The notes below the pieces were generated by a model, which was given only the letters and a program-made list of their open reading frames with translations, was not told the origin of the DNA and made no database searches. A stretch of DNA of 64,000 nucleotides from Isochrysis galbana (taxonomy: Eukaryota; Haptophyta; Isochrysidales; Isochrysidaceae), in contig CM030937.1 in NCBI GenBank assembly GCA_018136815.1, positions 5,288,632 through 5,352,631 of the forward strand. The letters run 5' to 3'. Shown here in pieces: positions 10,556-21,644 of this stretch (positions within the stretch are counted from its first letter, which is position 1; each line of letters opens with the position of its first letter). Made by a program: the position numbers and the translations under genes.

Positions 10556-11170
10556 CCCTTTTCTTGGGGCGGGGGAGGGGGGGAGAGGAAGCAGAAAGAA
10601 AAGAGAAGAGGGGGGCGGGGGCAACGACGGCAATGGAGAAGAGAGAGAGCGAGAGAGATTGGGGGGGTTGGGGGGGGGAGGAACACTAGATTGAAAAGAG
10701 AGGAGGGGGGGGGGGGGGGGCAGGGGGGGAGAAGGGAGAGAAACGGCTGCTACCGGAGTACTGCGCGTCTTCTTCTGCTACTATGTGGTTGCCCCTGCTT
10801 CTCCTTGGTCTCTCTCTCTCCTCGTACTTTCTAGCATCGTAGGAGTAGCAGAGAACAGAGGGTGAGACTCAAACATCTTCTGTTTTGGTCCTTTGTCCTC
10901 TGTCCACTCACACATTTGTTCTCCTCTCTGTCAAACGGGGGCGGCGCGCGAGTCCAGAAGCGAGGCGGCGGAACCAACGGACCTCGTACAAATCCCCCTC
11001 CTACTACTATAAATCTCCTCCCAACCCCCCCCCCCCCTGCGCCGCCGCGCGCGCCTCGGCCGCCGCCGCGCTCTCCTCCCTCGCCCTCCCCCGCAGCCCC
11101 TCCCTCCCCGTCGTACTCCCCCGACGTACTTTCCCGTCGTACTCGAGCTGCCCGACGGCTGCACGGAGCC
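10254..11170. other. Low-complexity divergent promoter region
   Basis: This separates the divergent membrane-protein (minus) and RPB9 (plus) genes. It contains a run of about 20 G at 10473, immediately followed by a GA repeat of about 60 bases to 10554, then more G runs near 10703–10730. CT-rich DNA precedes each start codon. A GTAGGAGTAG sequence lies at about 10839–10848. No additional gene is supported. Confidence 0.6.
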
Positions 11171-11818
11171 ATGTCGGCCACGGCGATGCCGCAGCCCGAC
11201 CAGCGCCGCCTCACCGGGACGGGCGCGCGGCAGACGCCCTTCTGGATCTGCCCGGAGTGCGGCAACATGCTCCACCCAAAGGAGGACAAGGCCGCCAAGC
11301 GGCTCAAGAAGGAGTGCCGCAACTGCAACCGGGAGGACGACGCCGATTCAAATCTGGTGCATGTGAACGACATGCGACCAGAGGGTGCCTTGACCGAGGC
11401 AGGGGCGGACACCATCTCGGACCCAACACTGCCACGCGCGCAGGGAACAGAATGCCTTTCATGCGGCCATAACGAGGCAGTGTTTTTTCAGGTGTGGCCC
11501 TGACAGAGCTTGCGCTCGACCTGCTCGCTAGCGTTAGGTCGGTGGCGCATTTTTGTGAGTCTACTTTGCCGCGTGTGCGCCTGCACTTGCACTGCCCGCA
11601 TGACGCTCATTGCTGCCCATTCGGCATGTTGCAGGCGCCGATGAAATCAGATGAGGGGATGAAACTCATCTTCATGTGTACAAAGTGGGTAGCCGTCCTC
11701 GCTCCGTGCCTGGCTTTAGTCTATGGCTGTTACTTCGATGACGTCTCGCCAAAGGTAGTGTTGACGACCACGCCCCTCCCGTTTTTTTTGCAGATGCGCC
11801 TATCGATGGAAGCAGTAG
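11171..11818 (+). CDS. RPB9: RNA polymerase II subunit RPB9
   Basis: Three exons (11171–11491, 11635–11684, 11794–11818) join to a 131-residue protein, the normal RPB9 length. The N-terminal zinc ribbon uses CPEC (27–30) and CRNC (49–52), followed by the HPKEDK segment. The linker has DPTLPR. The C-terminal ribbon uses CLSC (95–98) and CTKC (122–125) and ends YRWKQ. The splice inside the last Cys codon restores the final zinc ligand and an RW motif near the C terminus, which strongly supports the join. Introns are 143 and 109 bases, with GTGTGG and GTGGGT donors and TTGCAG acceptors. RPB9 is a nuclear Pol II subunit important for fidelity, elongation and transcription-coupled repair. POLR1H and RPC11 are the alternative two-ribbon subunits, but DPTLPR and the N-ribbon favour RPB9. 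Confidence 0.96.
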
Positions 11819-12482
11819 AGATAGCAACACGTGTGATGGGAGCTGATCGATCATGCAGGTAGGTTGCGAGTGCAACTCGCAAGAAGGGATACTTTCGTGT
11901 GAGGTCACACCCGGCGTTGTTTATTGCGCGCCGCAGTCGCGAGGTAATACTGCGCGCGCCATATATCATCGATCGACGCTCGTTGTTGACCGTCTGATCA
12001 TTTGTCAGCCTTTTAATATTGTCTACGTTGTGCGCGAAGGGCAAGTGCAAGTGCCGCGCGGGTGCGCATAGTAGGTGGGGTGGGCGGGTGTTGCGTTGGT
12101 GCCTTTTACTCCTTTTCTTGGAGCTGAGCTACACAACTACTGCAAGCTCGTGGTCATGGGAGGAGCCCTTGGCCTGCCGGCGCTAGCGCCGCCAGCCGAA
12201 GCGCCCTTCGAAGGGCGCCTCCGCCTTCCAAGTGTGCAGGAGCCACACCTCGTGCAGCCACCCGCATGCCTTGCACGGCCTGGTCCACCATGGTCTGCAC
12301 CCTCCACCTCACACCTCGCACACCCACACCATCCACCCAACATTACAGCGCCTGCCAGCGGCTACTAGCTACTAGCGGCTCCGTTTCTTCTGCTTCAGAA
12401 GTCCAGTCCCTCAGCACTAAGATTAAACTATCACAGGCGAGAAATCTCTCTCACAAGTGCCCCGCTTCCCCGGTTTCGCGCG
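11819..12482. other. Intergenic, no gene supported
   Basis: About 660 bases between RPB9 and the ankyrin/monooxygenase gene. It contains a GCGCCCTTCGAAGGGCGC palindrome at about 12200–12217 and otherwise nothing recognisable. It probably covers the RPB9 3' end and the next promoter. Confidence 0.5.
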
Positions 12483-15400
12483 ATGGGCTGCGCGTCGCCA
12501 TCGATGGCGGCTGCGAACGGCTGCAGGCGGAGCGCGTGCCAACTGGCGGAGGCAGGCGAGACAGGAGTACTCAGCTCGCTAGAGCACGCCCAGCTCCACG
12601 CTCCTGATCGGTATGGAGGGCTCGCCGTCCACTGGGCGGCTGGCAGCGGCCAGCTGGCCACACTCCGTTGGCTGATAGAGGTTGCCCACTTCGACCCGGA
12701 GAGTGAGGGAGCGCCTCCGTCGCGACGCGCGCGGCTGCAGGCGCCGCGAAGGCGTCCGCTCCACTATGCCGCGCGCAACGGACAGCTCGACGTCGTCCGC
12801 TACCTTCTCGAGGAGGTGGGCGTGGATGTCGAGCCGCGCGCCAGACACGGAGTTACGCCATTCCAGCTGGCAGTCTGGCAGAATCGGCTGCACGTTGTGC
12901 GCTACCTCGTCGAGCACCACTCAGCCGACCCGCGCCAGGTGAATAATTTTGCGTGCGGCGCGCAGCATTGGATCGGCACGGCGCCGGCGGCGCAGGCCGG
13001 TGCCGATGGCGAGGATCTGCTGCCACTCGCACGCTACCTGCGCGAGCGAGGTGTGAACTTCCACGTGGCACAGCGCCAGGGACACACGCCCCTGCACAAG
13101 GCGGCATGGGGAGGTCACAGCGCCTTGTGTCGTTGGCTTCGCGACGAGTGTGGCGCTGTCGACGACAAGCAGGACCTCGGTGGAAACTATGCTGCGGATG
13201 AGGCCGAAATGGGCGGACACGTCGAGCTAGCTGCTTGGCTTAGGGCCGAGTGCTCCGGTGCACGCGCGTTGTCATGTGCAGTGCTCGGGCTGCCTCCGAA
13301 CACCACCGATCCCACCGCGATCCGCGCGGCCTATCTCCGCCTGTCGCGCCGGCTCCACCCGGACGGCGCAACGAGAGCGGCGGCGGCTGCGGCGCAGGTG
13401 GCCGAGGAGAAGGCGGCCAAGGAGACGGTGGCCGAGCCGTGCGCAGATTTCGAGGAGGCATTGCGGGGCGATGTTGCCGCCACCGCTGAGTCGAGGGTCA
13501 CGTTCGAGCAGGTCGCCGCAGCGTATGATCATCTTACGAGGCTTGGTGGGAGGGGCGACCAGGCCAACCCCACGCACTCCCTCCGTAAGATGCTGCAAGC
13601 GACAGGCGGAGACGAGCATAACTGGGGCGAGACCGGCGCAATTGCGCAAGACATTGCTGCGCGGAGCCGTGGTGTGCTGGTAGCCAGTGCCCGAGGGAAT
13701 AGGTGCTGCACTTCACCTGAGGAGGCGCGCCGAGGATTTGTTACCGAGGCGCGCTCACTCTTCAAGGCCAAGCTGGCGGCAGTCGCCCACGAGTATGGAT
13801 GCTCTGGCGGCCTGCCCATCTCGAAGCTGCGGTGCAAGTACAGCCAGGTCTGGCGTGGTGAAGTCGTGCCGCAGCCAGAGGTCTTGGGGATGCCACCACG
13901 CGCAAAGCTCATTGACCTTCTCCGCTCGTTTGATGACGTGGTCAGCCTGCACGAGGACCCGACCGGGGCTAACAAGCCGGTGCTCATCCGTGCAATCGTC
14001 TCGCGCGAGGCGGCCCTTGGGCTTCAGGATAGGGGGCGCGACGAGGAGGGGGCTGCCGTATCCGCTTCTTCCCGGACGTGTGCGGACGAGCAAGCCTTTT
14101 CTGGCACCGGTACAGCGACGACCCGGCCTACTTCGCAATCGCCTTGCAGGAGCGATGCCCAAAGCGATCGTGTCGGGCACGAGACGGATGCCCGTGCGGA
14201 TATATCTCGAAGTGTAGCTGTCGTTGCAGACGAGAACGCACCGACGGTCAATCCTTCCGGAGCCGGGAATACGTCTCCCTTTGGCCTCCCCGTGCTCATT
14301 ATGGGCGGAGGCATCGGTGGGCTGGCTGCTGCAGTCGCACTGCAATCACACGGGGTACGCTGCATCGTCTACGAGCGCGACGGCGGATGGGATCACAAAC
14401 GGCGAGGTTATGGTCTGACGCTATCCAACGCCACTGCTCTAGCAGCTCTAGGGGTCGAGGAGGAGGTAAGGATGACAAATGGATGCTGTTCATCCGACGC
14501 GCACTGGGTGTTTGACGACCATGGGCAGGTGCTGGGCTACTTTGGGACTGCCTTCAACGGGGTCTTGCATGAGCTCCGCGGGAATCTCAGAGTGCCCCGG
14601 CAGACGCTTCGCCGGCTTCTTGTGAAGCGCCTTGCGCCGGGCACAGTCCGGTGGGGATGGAAGCTAGTGGCATACACGGAAGATTCTCGAGGTGGGATTG
14701 TCAAAGCAACCATCGAGCGCGTATCGACTGTTTGCAACGAGAGCGGTAGCAATGTGGCGCAGGACAGACTGACTGATCAGCCTAGCGAAAAGTCAACGAG
14801 AAACGGAGCGCCACCCTCCCAAATCCCAGCTGGCATCACAGAGGATGCTTCGGCCGCGCTCCTCGCGGAGGCTGCCTTGCCAGTTGGTGGACGGATGGAC
14901 GTGACCGGATGCGTGCTGCTAGGTGCCGACGGGGTGCGCTCGACGGTTCGTTCGCAAAAGGTTGGTGACTCGCCACGGTATGTGGGGGTTGTGGTTGTTT
15001 TGGGGGAGAGCACGCTGGACCATCCGTTGCTCCGCGGCCAAGGCTTCTACACGGTCGACGGGACTCACCGCATGTTCACGATGCCCCTTGAGCCCATGGG
15101 TAGCTTGCTGGCTGGCCAGCCCTCCGATGAGGCCAAAACTTCCCGGCAAGATCCCGACGAGGAAGAATGGACGGTAGACCCACGGTTTGCCGGCAAGCAA
15201 CCGCACACGACGATGTGGCAGCTTTCCTTCGCACTGCCCAACGAGGAATCGGCGATCGCACTCTGTGCAGGTGGAAGCAGCGCGCTGTTGCGCGAAGTAC
15301 GTGTGCGTTGTGCGGGCTGGCACCCTCCAGTGGCTGAAATGCTTGCGACGACGGATGAGAAGACGGTTTGGGGGACCCCACTCCTCGACCGCGCCCCGAT

Positions 15401-16371
15401 GCCGCAGCGCAGCCGGCGGCACCGCGATAGCAGCGGTCGCGGGGGCCAATGGACCTCGCGTGTGAGCGTCCTCGGTGACGCGGCGCACCCTATGACGCCA
15501 TTTAAGGGGCAGGGGGCCAACATGGCCCTGGCCGACGCACCGCTTCTCGGGAAATGCCTGGGAGACGTCCTCGGCGAGCACGTGCCGCCAGCGAAGCGGC
15601 GTGACCCGGAAAAGCTCTTCAACGCCCTTTCACGGTATGAGCGGGAGATGATGAGTCGAGCCCAGGTGAGAAAAATCAAGCCAACAAGTGACGAAAGGCG
15701 AGTCGAGGGCGACTGAGTGTTGTGGCACGTCCCGTGGCATGTGCACATTTGCTGACATTCACCGCGTCGCCCGCAATTTTTCGCAGCGCAAGGTGGAGGC
15801 GTCTCGTGATGCCGCGGTGGCGTATCATTCCTCCTCCGCACTCTCTCCTATTGCGTACGGAATCTCTGGAGTGCCTCCCGAGCTACTCGAAGAGGTCCTC
15901 GACGAACTGCGAGCTCGCGGCCTCGGTGCGTCCGCCTCACACAAGCTAGAGCCGCAGGCAGTAGATGCTTGGAACTGTGTACAAGCACGCATCGCCAGTA
16001 AAGCCATTCAGCTCGAAGGAGACGACTTCGGCGGTGCTAGCTGCATTCCCACCGAAGAGGCTAGGGTCGCCGTTGTTCCAGGTTTTCGTACACCGATTGC
16101 CGTCGCCGATCACCAGTCGCTATGCACGCAACATGGTTGCGCCACCCAGGCTATTCCCGTCATTGGCCTTGGCGAGTACGGTGCTAGCGGTGGTGGTGGC
16201 GTCGGGCCGGTCGCATGGCCAATGCGTTGCAGCGCTTGTGCACGGACTATGGAGGCGACCATGGATTTCACTCTCGCACAACGTCGCAAACCTGATGCAA
16301 CGCGTCGATGCAAGTGGTGTGTCGCAGAAGGCGGCATGGTGGACAGTTCGAATCGACCGCGCTTGACATGA
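12483..16371 (+). CDS. Ankyrin–J–LOTUS-like–FAD monooxygenase fusion
   Basis: Two exons (12483–15665 and 15787–16371) join in phase 0 over a 121-base intron (GTGAGA donor, TTCGCAG acceptor), giving about 1255 residues. In order: ankyrin repeats at about 40–260 (LHYAARNGQLDVVRYLL, TPLHKAAWGGHSALCRWL); a J-like domain at about 262–350 with its HPD tripeptide near residue 290; a LOTUS/OST-HTH-like segment at about 415–507 (GLPISKL, LGMPPRAKLIDLLRSF); then a class A flavoprotein monooxygenase from about 600. The FAD motifs are intact: GGGIGGLAAA, the mid-domain GADGVRSTVR, and GDAAHPMTPFKGQGAN near residue 998. The C terminus adds CSAC and CKWC pairs that may bind zinc. Substrate is unknown. J domains recruit Hsp70 and LOTUS domains bind RNA or helicases, so this mix is unexpected in one continuous frame. 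Confidence 0.82.
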
Positions 16372-17051
16372 ATTCCTCGGAGTTGGCTCTGACAGCGTGA
16401 TAGGAATTGGATTAGGCACACCCACATCCCCACAGGCACAAAAATGAAAGACGGCCTTAGGCCTTGCGGGGAGGTACGATCATCGATCGCAGAATATTTG
16501 ATTTTAGATGGCACCCGGGCTCATGTTTCATTTTGTGTTCCCGCGATAATCGGTTCCACGCACATGCATATGGACGTACAGATGTACATATCTCACCACA
16601 ATATTTTCTTCCTCGCTGTCGCTACGCCGCCTCCTACGTGGGTTGGGCACCATTCATATTTACAGATATTGCATGCCTATTGCAGCACGCACTATCGTAC
16701 GGGCTACAGACGGGCTCCACAGACAGGCCCATAATCATTGTGGGTGTTAGCTTCGACTTAAGCGAAAGCGAAAGCCTTATTAACATTCTCGCCACGCGCG
16801 TGGCCCTGACTGAGCTACGACTGTCGACGATATACATACAACATACAATACACATGTCGCATGTTGGTAGTTAGAGGTGGGGGAGAGTGGGTTGAAAAAA
16901 AAACTCTTGTTGATCCGGAGGCCCACACTTTTTATCGTCGGACCGGGGGAAGATTTCCCCTCGTCTCTCTCCCCGCTCTAATCCGAATCCGAGGCAGAGC
17001 GATGGCGACCGACCCGCCTGACAGGCCGACCATCGCCGCGCTCCAGCGAGA
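16372..17051. other. Intergenic, no gene supported
   Basis: About 680 bases following the monooxygenase gene, AT-richer than the coding regions. Only short frames without recognisable motifs are present; probably 3' untranslated sequence followed by repeat. Confidence 0.5.
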
Positions 17052-17281
17052 AAAAACATCTGAAGTTTCTGTTTCTAGGCTACACACCTACTACTGACTG
17101 GGTCTCTCCTCGCTATTTGCACCGCCCTTAACTTCCCTCCCTCCACCTCTTTGCCTGCCCCCCTTCATTCCTTTTTCTTCGGTTTCCGGGGTCCGGCCTT
17201 GGTGCCCTACCTAAGGCCTGGTTCGGAGTGTGGGGGCCGGGCAGGCCTGTTGCGTCTTTCTTGGCGTGCGTGTCCGCCCGG
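17052..17281. repeat. Dispersed repeat, copy 1 of 2
   Basis: Matches 21196–21471 in the same orientation at roughly 85% by eye, with blocks such as GGCTACACACCTACTA, CCGCCCTTAACTTCCC and CCTAAGGCCTGGTTCGGAGT. The second copy carries a tandem duplication of its first about 35 bases. Confidence 0.75.
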
Positions 17282-17289
17282 GTTTGCGT

Positions 17290-17444
17290 TGGTCGTTTGG
17301 GTCCCGAGGCAGAAAGCCAAAGATCAAGGCGCACAGGAGCTTAGCGCCCCAATCTTCAAAACGAATGACAAAGGTGTCCTCGCGATGAACATAAACCTGA
17401 CCCTGGTGGCGCAAGCACTCGACATGGCGGAAAAGCTAGCTTAA
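17290..17444 (+). pseudogene. LINE C-terminal fragment, frameshifted
   Basis: The last about 35 codons (ELSAPIF...ALDMAEKLA, then stop) parallel the end of the retroelement frame at 49081–49185 (ELSTPIF...ALGLAERLA, then stop). The upstream RGRKPKIK segment is in a different frame, so this 5'-truncated copy is frameshifted. It is a relic of a non-LTR element, fused to the preceding dispersed repeat. Confidence 0.6.
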
Positions 17445-18193
17445 TCTCCCACCGAACGCCACACCCCACACCTCCCACGACTCAATCAACACCGAAGGCC
17501 TAGCGCACAACACAGCCCCAAAGCCGTTACTTAACGCGACAACAATCACGAGAACCCCAAGAGAAGCTGACCGCCCGATGGCGCGAGGGAAGGCCGAGGA
17601 GTCGTCCAGGTCGTCCATCGGGGATCGGTGCACGCCGCGGGCAGACCCAAGTGGGAGTGACCCAATGGGGCCATGGGGGGGGCCATAGACCCCTCCACAC
17701 AAGCCCCCCACTCCTTGCTCCATCGTTGCAGCCATGCGGCTGAGCGAGGAGGGGAGGGTTTTCGGCTGCAGCGGCTCAACGAGCGCGCGCAGACACGACG
17801 AGCGGGCGCGATCCACTGGGATGGGCCTGGAGGGGCCCATCCCATCCCGTGCAGCAGCTCCATATCGCCCTGGCACCATCATGGTGACCAGGGCGGCCGA
17901 AAGGAGAGAGAGCGACGCCATCGCTCGCGCTCTCTCCAGAACAGAACCGGATAAAATTCTTCTTACAATCCTCTCACACCACTATCACACGCACATTCAC
18001 GGTAACACGTAGATGCAACTAACGTAACGGGATACGCGAAGAAAGGGGGGTGAGCAGGAGAGAAAAAGAGGAAAGAAAAGGAAAGGAGCGAGGAGGCCCG
18101 TCGCCTCTTCTCACGTGAAGAGAGAGGAGAGAGGAGATCTCATAGGACTTAGAAAGTAAACGTAGGAGAGGACGGAGGGGCATCCGTAACAAC
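17445..18193. other. Repeat-rich intergenic DNA
   Basis: No supported gene. A minus-strand open frame of 161 codons (17921–17436) has a hydrophobic start, but it lacks recognisable motifs and overlaps the end of the LINE relic. The rest is purine-rich DNA (about 18040–18140). Confidence 0.4.
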
Positions 18194-18308
18194 GAGGGGA
18201 CGAGTCGCAAGGCGAGTGGAAGGGAGTGATAAAGGATGCGGGCGCGGCCGCCAGTAAAAGGTAGCAGGGTCGCGCGTGCGGTGAGAATGTTAAGAAGTTT
18301 TTTTTTCC
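18194..18308. repeat. LINE 3'-end-like repeat
   Basis: Resembles the 3' tail shared by 49395–49540 and 60868–61032. It has a purine-rich block, a GCGGTGAGAATGTTAAGAAG sequence and a terminal T run, and is more diverged than those two copies. It is followed by an AACTAAG...CTTAGTT repeat at about 18362–18384 that recurs elsewhere in the window. Confidence 0.5.
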
Positions 18309-18437
18309 TTGGCAGGGGAGGAGTGGAGAGAGGGGGGGGCTCGTCGTGCCCCCCCATGGGCGAACTAAGTATAAACTTAGTTCTTTGCGTTGGTATTGGT
18401 ATATTTCCTTAATCCTAACTTTCTCATTTTGACACCC

Positions 18438-18830
18438 TTAGAAGTGAAAATAATGTGTTTGACCGCCCTTTCGTTTGCAGCGAGCTTGCGCCGCTCTACA
18501 TTTGTGAGAATCTGTGAGTGTTAGTCGCGCGTTCGTGCCTCGTCCCCCTGCGCTTTCTGCTTTCTGCAGCGCTCTTGTGACCTTATGCCGCGTTGACAGA
18601 GGGAACATCCCTATGGCAATTGCTGCTTTGTTTGGGTTTGGCACCGACGTTGTTCGAACAAGTTGTTCGCTCGGCAGTACGTTGTAGCTGTAGCTGTAGC
18701 CTTCCGCCTTCCGGAGGTCTTCGAGCGCGGCTGCGCGGTTTTTGGCGCGGAGATCGCGGGACTGGATAGTATCGTGACCAGGGGCCGGCTTAGGCTTGCT
18801 CTGGGGCTTGGGGAGGGCTCTGGGAGCCAT
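18438..18830 (-). CDS. MAPR-type repeat ORF, unrecognised
   Basis: A frame of about 130 codons starting MAPRALPKPQSKPKP, chosen over an upstream in-frame Met because the similarity to the 6075 fragment begins here. It is basic and Pro/Lys-rich at the N terminus, then mainly helical, with no transmembrane segment. The C-terminal part (KCRAAQARCKRKGGQ) is strongly basic. It ends beside a GTTTGACCGCCCT element terminus (about 18458–18470), so it is probably the 5' part of a mobile element or of a family expanded with one. Function is unknown. Confidence 0.4.
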   Translation of the reverse strand: MAPRALPKPQSKPKPAPGHDTIQSRDLRAKNRAAALEDLRKAEGYSYSYNVLPSEQLVRTTSVPNPNKAAIAIGMFPLSTRHKVTRALQKAESAGGRGTNARLTLTDSHKCRAAQARCKRKGGQTHYFHF

Positions 18831-18920
18831 GGGAGAGGGGGGGGGGGCACTCTGCGATGCGGGCCGCTCTGCGAAGCTCAAGCCTCTCGTAGACTCTAGA
18901 GCAGTAGTACTCCACTGGCA

Positions 18921-18940
18921 GAGTACTCTACTCTACTTAG
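18921..18940. promoter_or_regulatory. TACTCTACTC box upstream of transporter
   Basis: GAGTACTCTACTCTACTTAG lies 60–79 bases before the transporter start. It belongs to a set of similar sequences upstream of other genes in this window. A promoter role is inferred. Confidence 0.35.
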
Positions 18941-18999
18941 TATCGGCCGGTAGCGAGGAAACTCCCCCCCCCCCCCCCCTGTCGGGGCAGCGCGAACGG

Positions 19000-20830
19000 A
19001 TGCGCGTGTCGTCGGCGGTGGTGGTGGCGGCGCTGCTGCTCGCGCTAGCGTCAGGGCGCGAGGAGGAGGCTCGCGTGATCCGGCCCAAGCTGGTACGAGC
19101 GGTTACACACCACCGCGCGCCTCTGCCGCTCCTCCGCCCGCCCAGCGCCAGGCACACCCAGCTGTACCTCCTCTTCGGCTCGCGGCTCGTGCAGTCCATC
19201 ATGCGCGTCGCCCTTGGGCCGCTCATCGTGTACGTCTGCGAAGAGATGGGCTGCGGAGCTGCCAGCCGGGGAAGACTCCTCTCTGCCTACTCTCTCGGAT
19301 ACCTCTCCTCCCAGGTCTGCGGGGAGGAGGCGCCGGGCTCCATCAGTGTACCGCCTCATCTTCCAAGCTTGTGCAACTCTGCCCGTGCCGCTGACGGCCA
19401 GTTCCACCATATCACTCGCAGATTGCAGGCGGCGCCCTCGCTGACGTGATCGGCACCAAGCTCGTCATTTTGTGGGCCTCTGCACTTGGTGGCATTTGCA
19501 CTTTGGCGTCAGCCAGTGCAGTTTCGGCTGAGGCGCTGTGGATGACACAAGTGCTACTTGGCGCCTCTCAAGGCCCTCTTTTTCCGACTTCAATCGCCTT
19601 TCTAGCACCATGGCTACCGCCGAGCGAGCGAGCATTTGCATCGACAATGCTCGACCTTGGCATCACAATCGTATGTATTCCGCCCACCTCATCCCATCCT
19701 GTGGGCCATGCACTGCTCCACTTGTATGATTCCTCACATCGAAGCCCATGTTCTTGCCTTGTTCACTCTCATCACGTAAACTGCCGGTTCCGAGTGCCAG
19801 CTTGCGCTGGCTGCATTCAGTAGACTCGCAGCTCTCTTCGCACGCGGAAAGGGGCTGAGCACGCCCTCTCAGCCGAAGACAGTCAGGTTCCGCTCACCAA
19901 TATGACATCTTGGCCCGTGTTCAGGCTACACTCTTCGCCCTCCCTTTCTCGGGCGCAATCGCCACGAGGCTCGGCTGGCGAGGGGCTTTCCGTTTGTACG
20001 GCTCACTCGCGCTTGCCTTCTCAGTGCTGTGGGCAACCGTTGCACGTGCCACTCCGGAATCATGCAGCTATTGCTCTGCTGAGGAGTGTGCCTACATTGC
20101 CCAAGCAATCGGCAACGTTTCCGGAACTGCCCATGCTAAGCCTCGTAGCTCCCGTCACGTGCGTAGCAAGCTTAGTCAGCCATCGACCATCGCACCCACG
20201 TCATTCATAGCGGCGTCAGCTAAGCTGCTTTCATCTCTCGCTGTTTGGTGCATTTTCATCTCGCACATGGCGTTCAACTTTACTGTGTACTTCATGACGG
20301 CATGGTCACCCTCGTTTTACAAGGAGACCTTTGACATGCGCCCCGAGGATGCGAAAGTTGCTCTCTCACTGCCCCCCCTTCTGAACATTGCCATGAAGGC
20401 CTTTGTAAACACACCGCTTGAGGCACTGCTCCGTGCACGGCTTGGGTGCTCGACTCTCTTCTGCCGCCGATTCTTCACCTTCACGGGTTTTATTGGTGGT
20501 TCGCTTTGTTTCCTTATGCTTCCCCTCGCATCGACTCGCTATGGCGCCACGGGCGCAACCGCGTGCTTTGCGATTGCCAACGCCTTCGTGGCTTTGCACC
20601 CTGCCGGCTTCAAGGCGAATTATATGGACGTGACGCGCGCTTCGGCCGGGGTCATCACCGGTATCGGCAACACCCTTGCTTCCGTTGCCGCCTATGTGGG
20701 GCCCAACTTTGTCGGCTATGTACTGCAACACTACGCCTCGTGGGCGCCCGTGTTTGGCGTAATAGCCGCGCTTCAAGCCGTGGCTGCCGCTGACTTCTTG
20801 TTATTCTCCACTACAACGCCTGTGGATTGA
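19000..20830 (+). CDS. SLC17/PHT4-like MFS anion transporter
   Basis: Three exons (19000–19314, 19422–19670, 19925–20830), all joined in phase 0, give 489 residues, the usual length for a 12-helix major facilitator. A signal-like leader (SSAVVVAALLLALASG) opens the protein. Exon 1 ends after the second helix (GRLLSAYSLGYLSSQ), exon 2 begins IAGGALADVIGTK, which is the SLC17-type loop 2–3 signature, and contains the FPTSIAFLAPWLPPSERAFA stretch typical of the family. Exon 3 supplies the remaining helices, including MTAWSPSFYKETF. The intron 1 acceptor is the upstream CTCGCAG: the downstream TTGCAG would bring a stop into frame. Members move phosphate, ascorbate or organic anions with Na+ or H+. 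The substrate here and a plastid or plasma-membrane location are not determined. Confidence 0.85.
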
Positions 20831-21195
20831 GCTTCCGGAGCATTCAATGCTCGTGCATTTTAGATGCGAGTTGCGGGCCATGTGGTGGTGGTGCTCTTTC
20901 CTTCTCCACCAAAGTGCCTTCTCGTCATGTCCTTTTATGGTGGCCTGAAGCACAGCGAGCGTATCTCGGCTCAATGGCTATGGTTCTGTTCTCCGATTCG
21001 CATGTTCACCATGTCCTTTCCCGTGGTGGTGGCCATTCACGCGCTTTGCGTATCATCTGCTAGATGACTCTGTACTAGTTTTCATATGCACAACGGCAGT
21101 GTGAATGGGTAGTGCCTTACTTACAGAGCGCTTAAAAACATAGTTCTACTAGTATGAAGATTCAATAAGCTACCGCCACTACTTGTAATAAAAAC
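20831..21195. other. Intergenic, no gene supported
   Basis: About 365 bases following the transporter, probably its 3' untranslated region. Nothing recognised. Confidence 0.5.
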
Positions 21196-21471
21196 CATCT
21201 GAAGATTCTGGGCTACACACCAACTAAAAAAACCATCTGAAGATTCTGGGCTACACACCTACTATTGACGGGATCTCCCTTCGCTACCAACACCGCCCTT
21301 AACTTCCCTCCCTCCACCTCTTCCCCTGCCCCCCTTCATTCCTTTTTCGTCGGTTTCCGGGGTCCGGCCTTGGTACACTGTACACTACCTAAGGCCTGGT
21401 TCGGAGTGTGGGGGCCGGGCAGGCCTTTTGCCTTTTGAGTTGTGGCTCCTGGTGTGCGCGTCCGCCTGGGC
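21196..21471. repeat. Dispersed repeat, copy 2 of 2
   Basis: Second copy of 17052–17281. Its first unit, with ACCATCTGAAGATTCTGGGC, is present twice in tandem (starting near 21196 and 21230). Confidence 0.75.
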
Positions 21472-21644
21472 TACCGTGGGGGGTCTAGCGGTCTAGCTAG
21501 GGCCCAAAGGGCACCGGATATGTGCTAGTTACACCTATCCGGTCACCATAGTCCAAAAATCTCATGATGAATCCTCAATCTTGACTTGGTCAATTTTCAC
21601 CGTTAAAATTTAAAATAGCTGTTTGACCGCCCTACCAACTACCA

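Noticed and set aside
10862-11170. In-frame extension upstream of RPB9 (Pro/Ser-rich)
   Set aside because: It is low-complexity C-rich DNA. The Met at 11171 gives the normal RPB9 length and start.
12853-15841. Long minus-strand frames opposite the ankyrin/monooxygenase gene
   Set aside because: They are shadows of a high-GC coding exon. The plus strand carries all recognisable motifs.
17436-17921. Minus-strand open frame of 161 codons with hydrophobic ends
   Set aside because: It overlaps the LINE relic and has no recognised domain or splice context.
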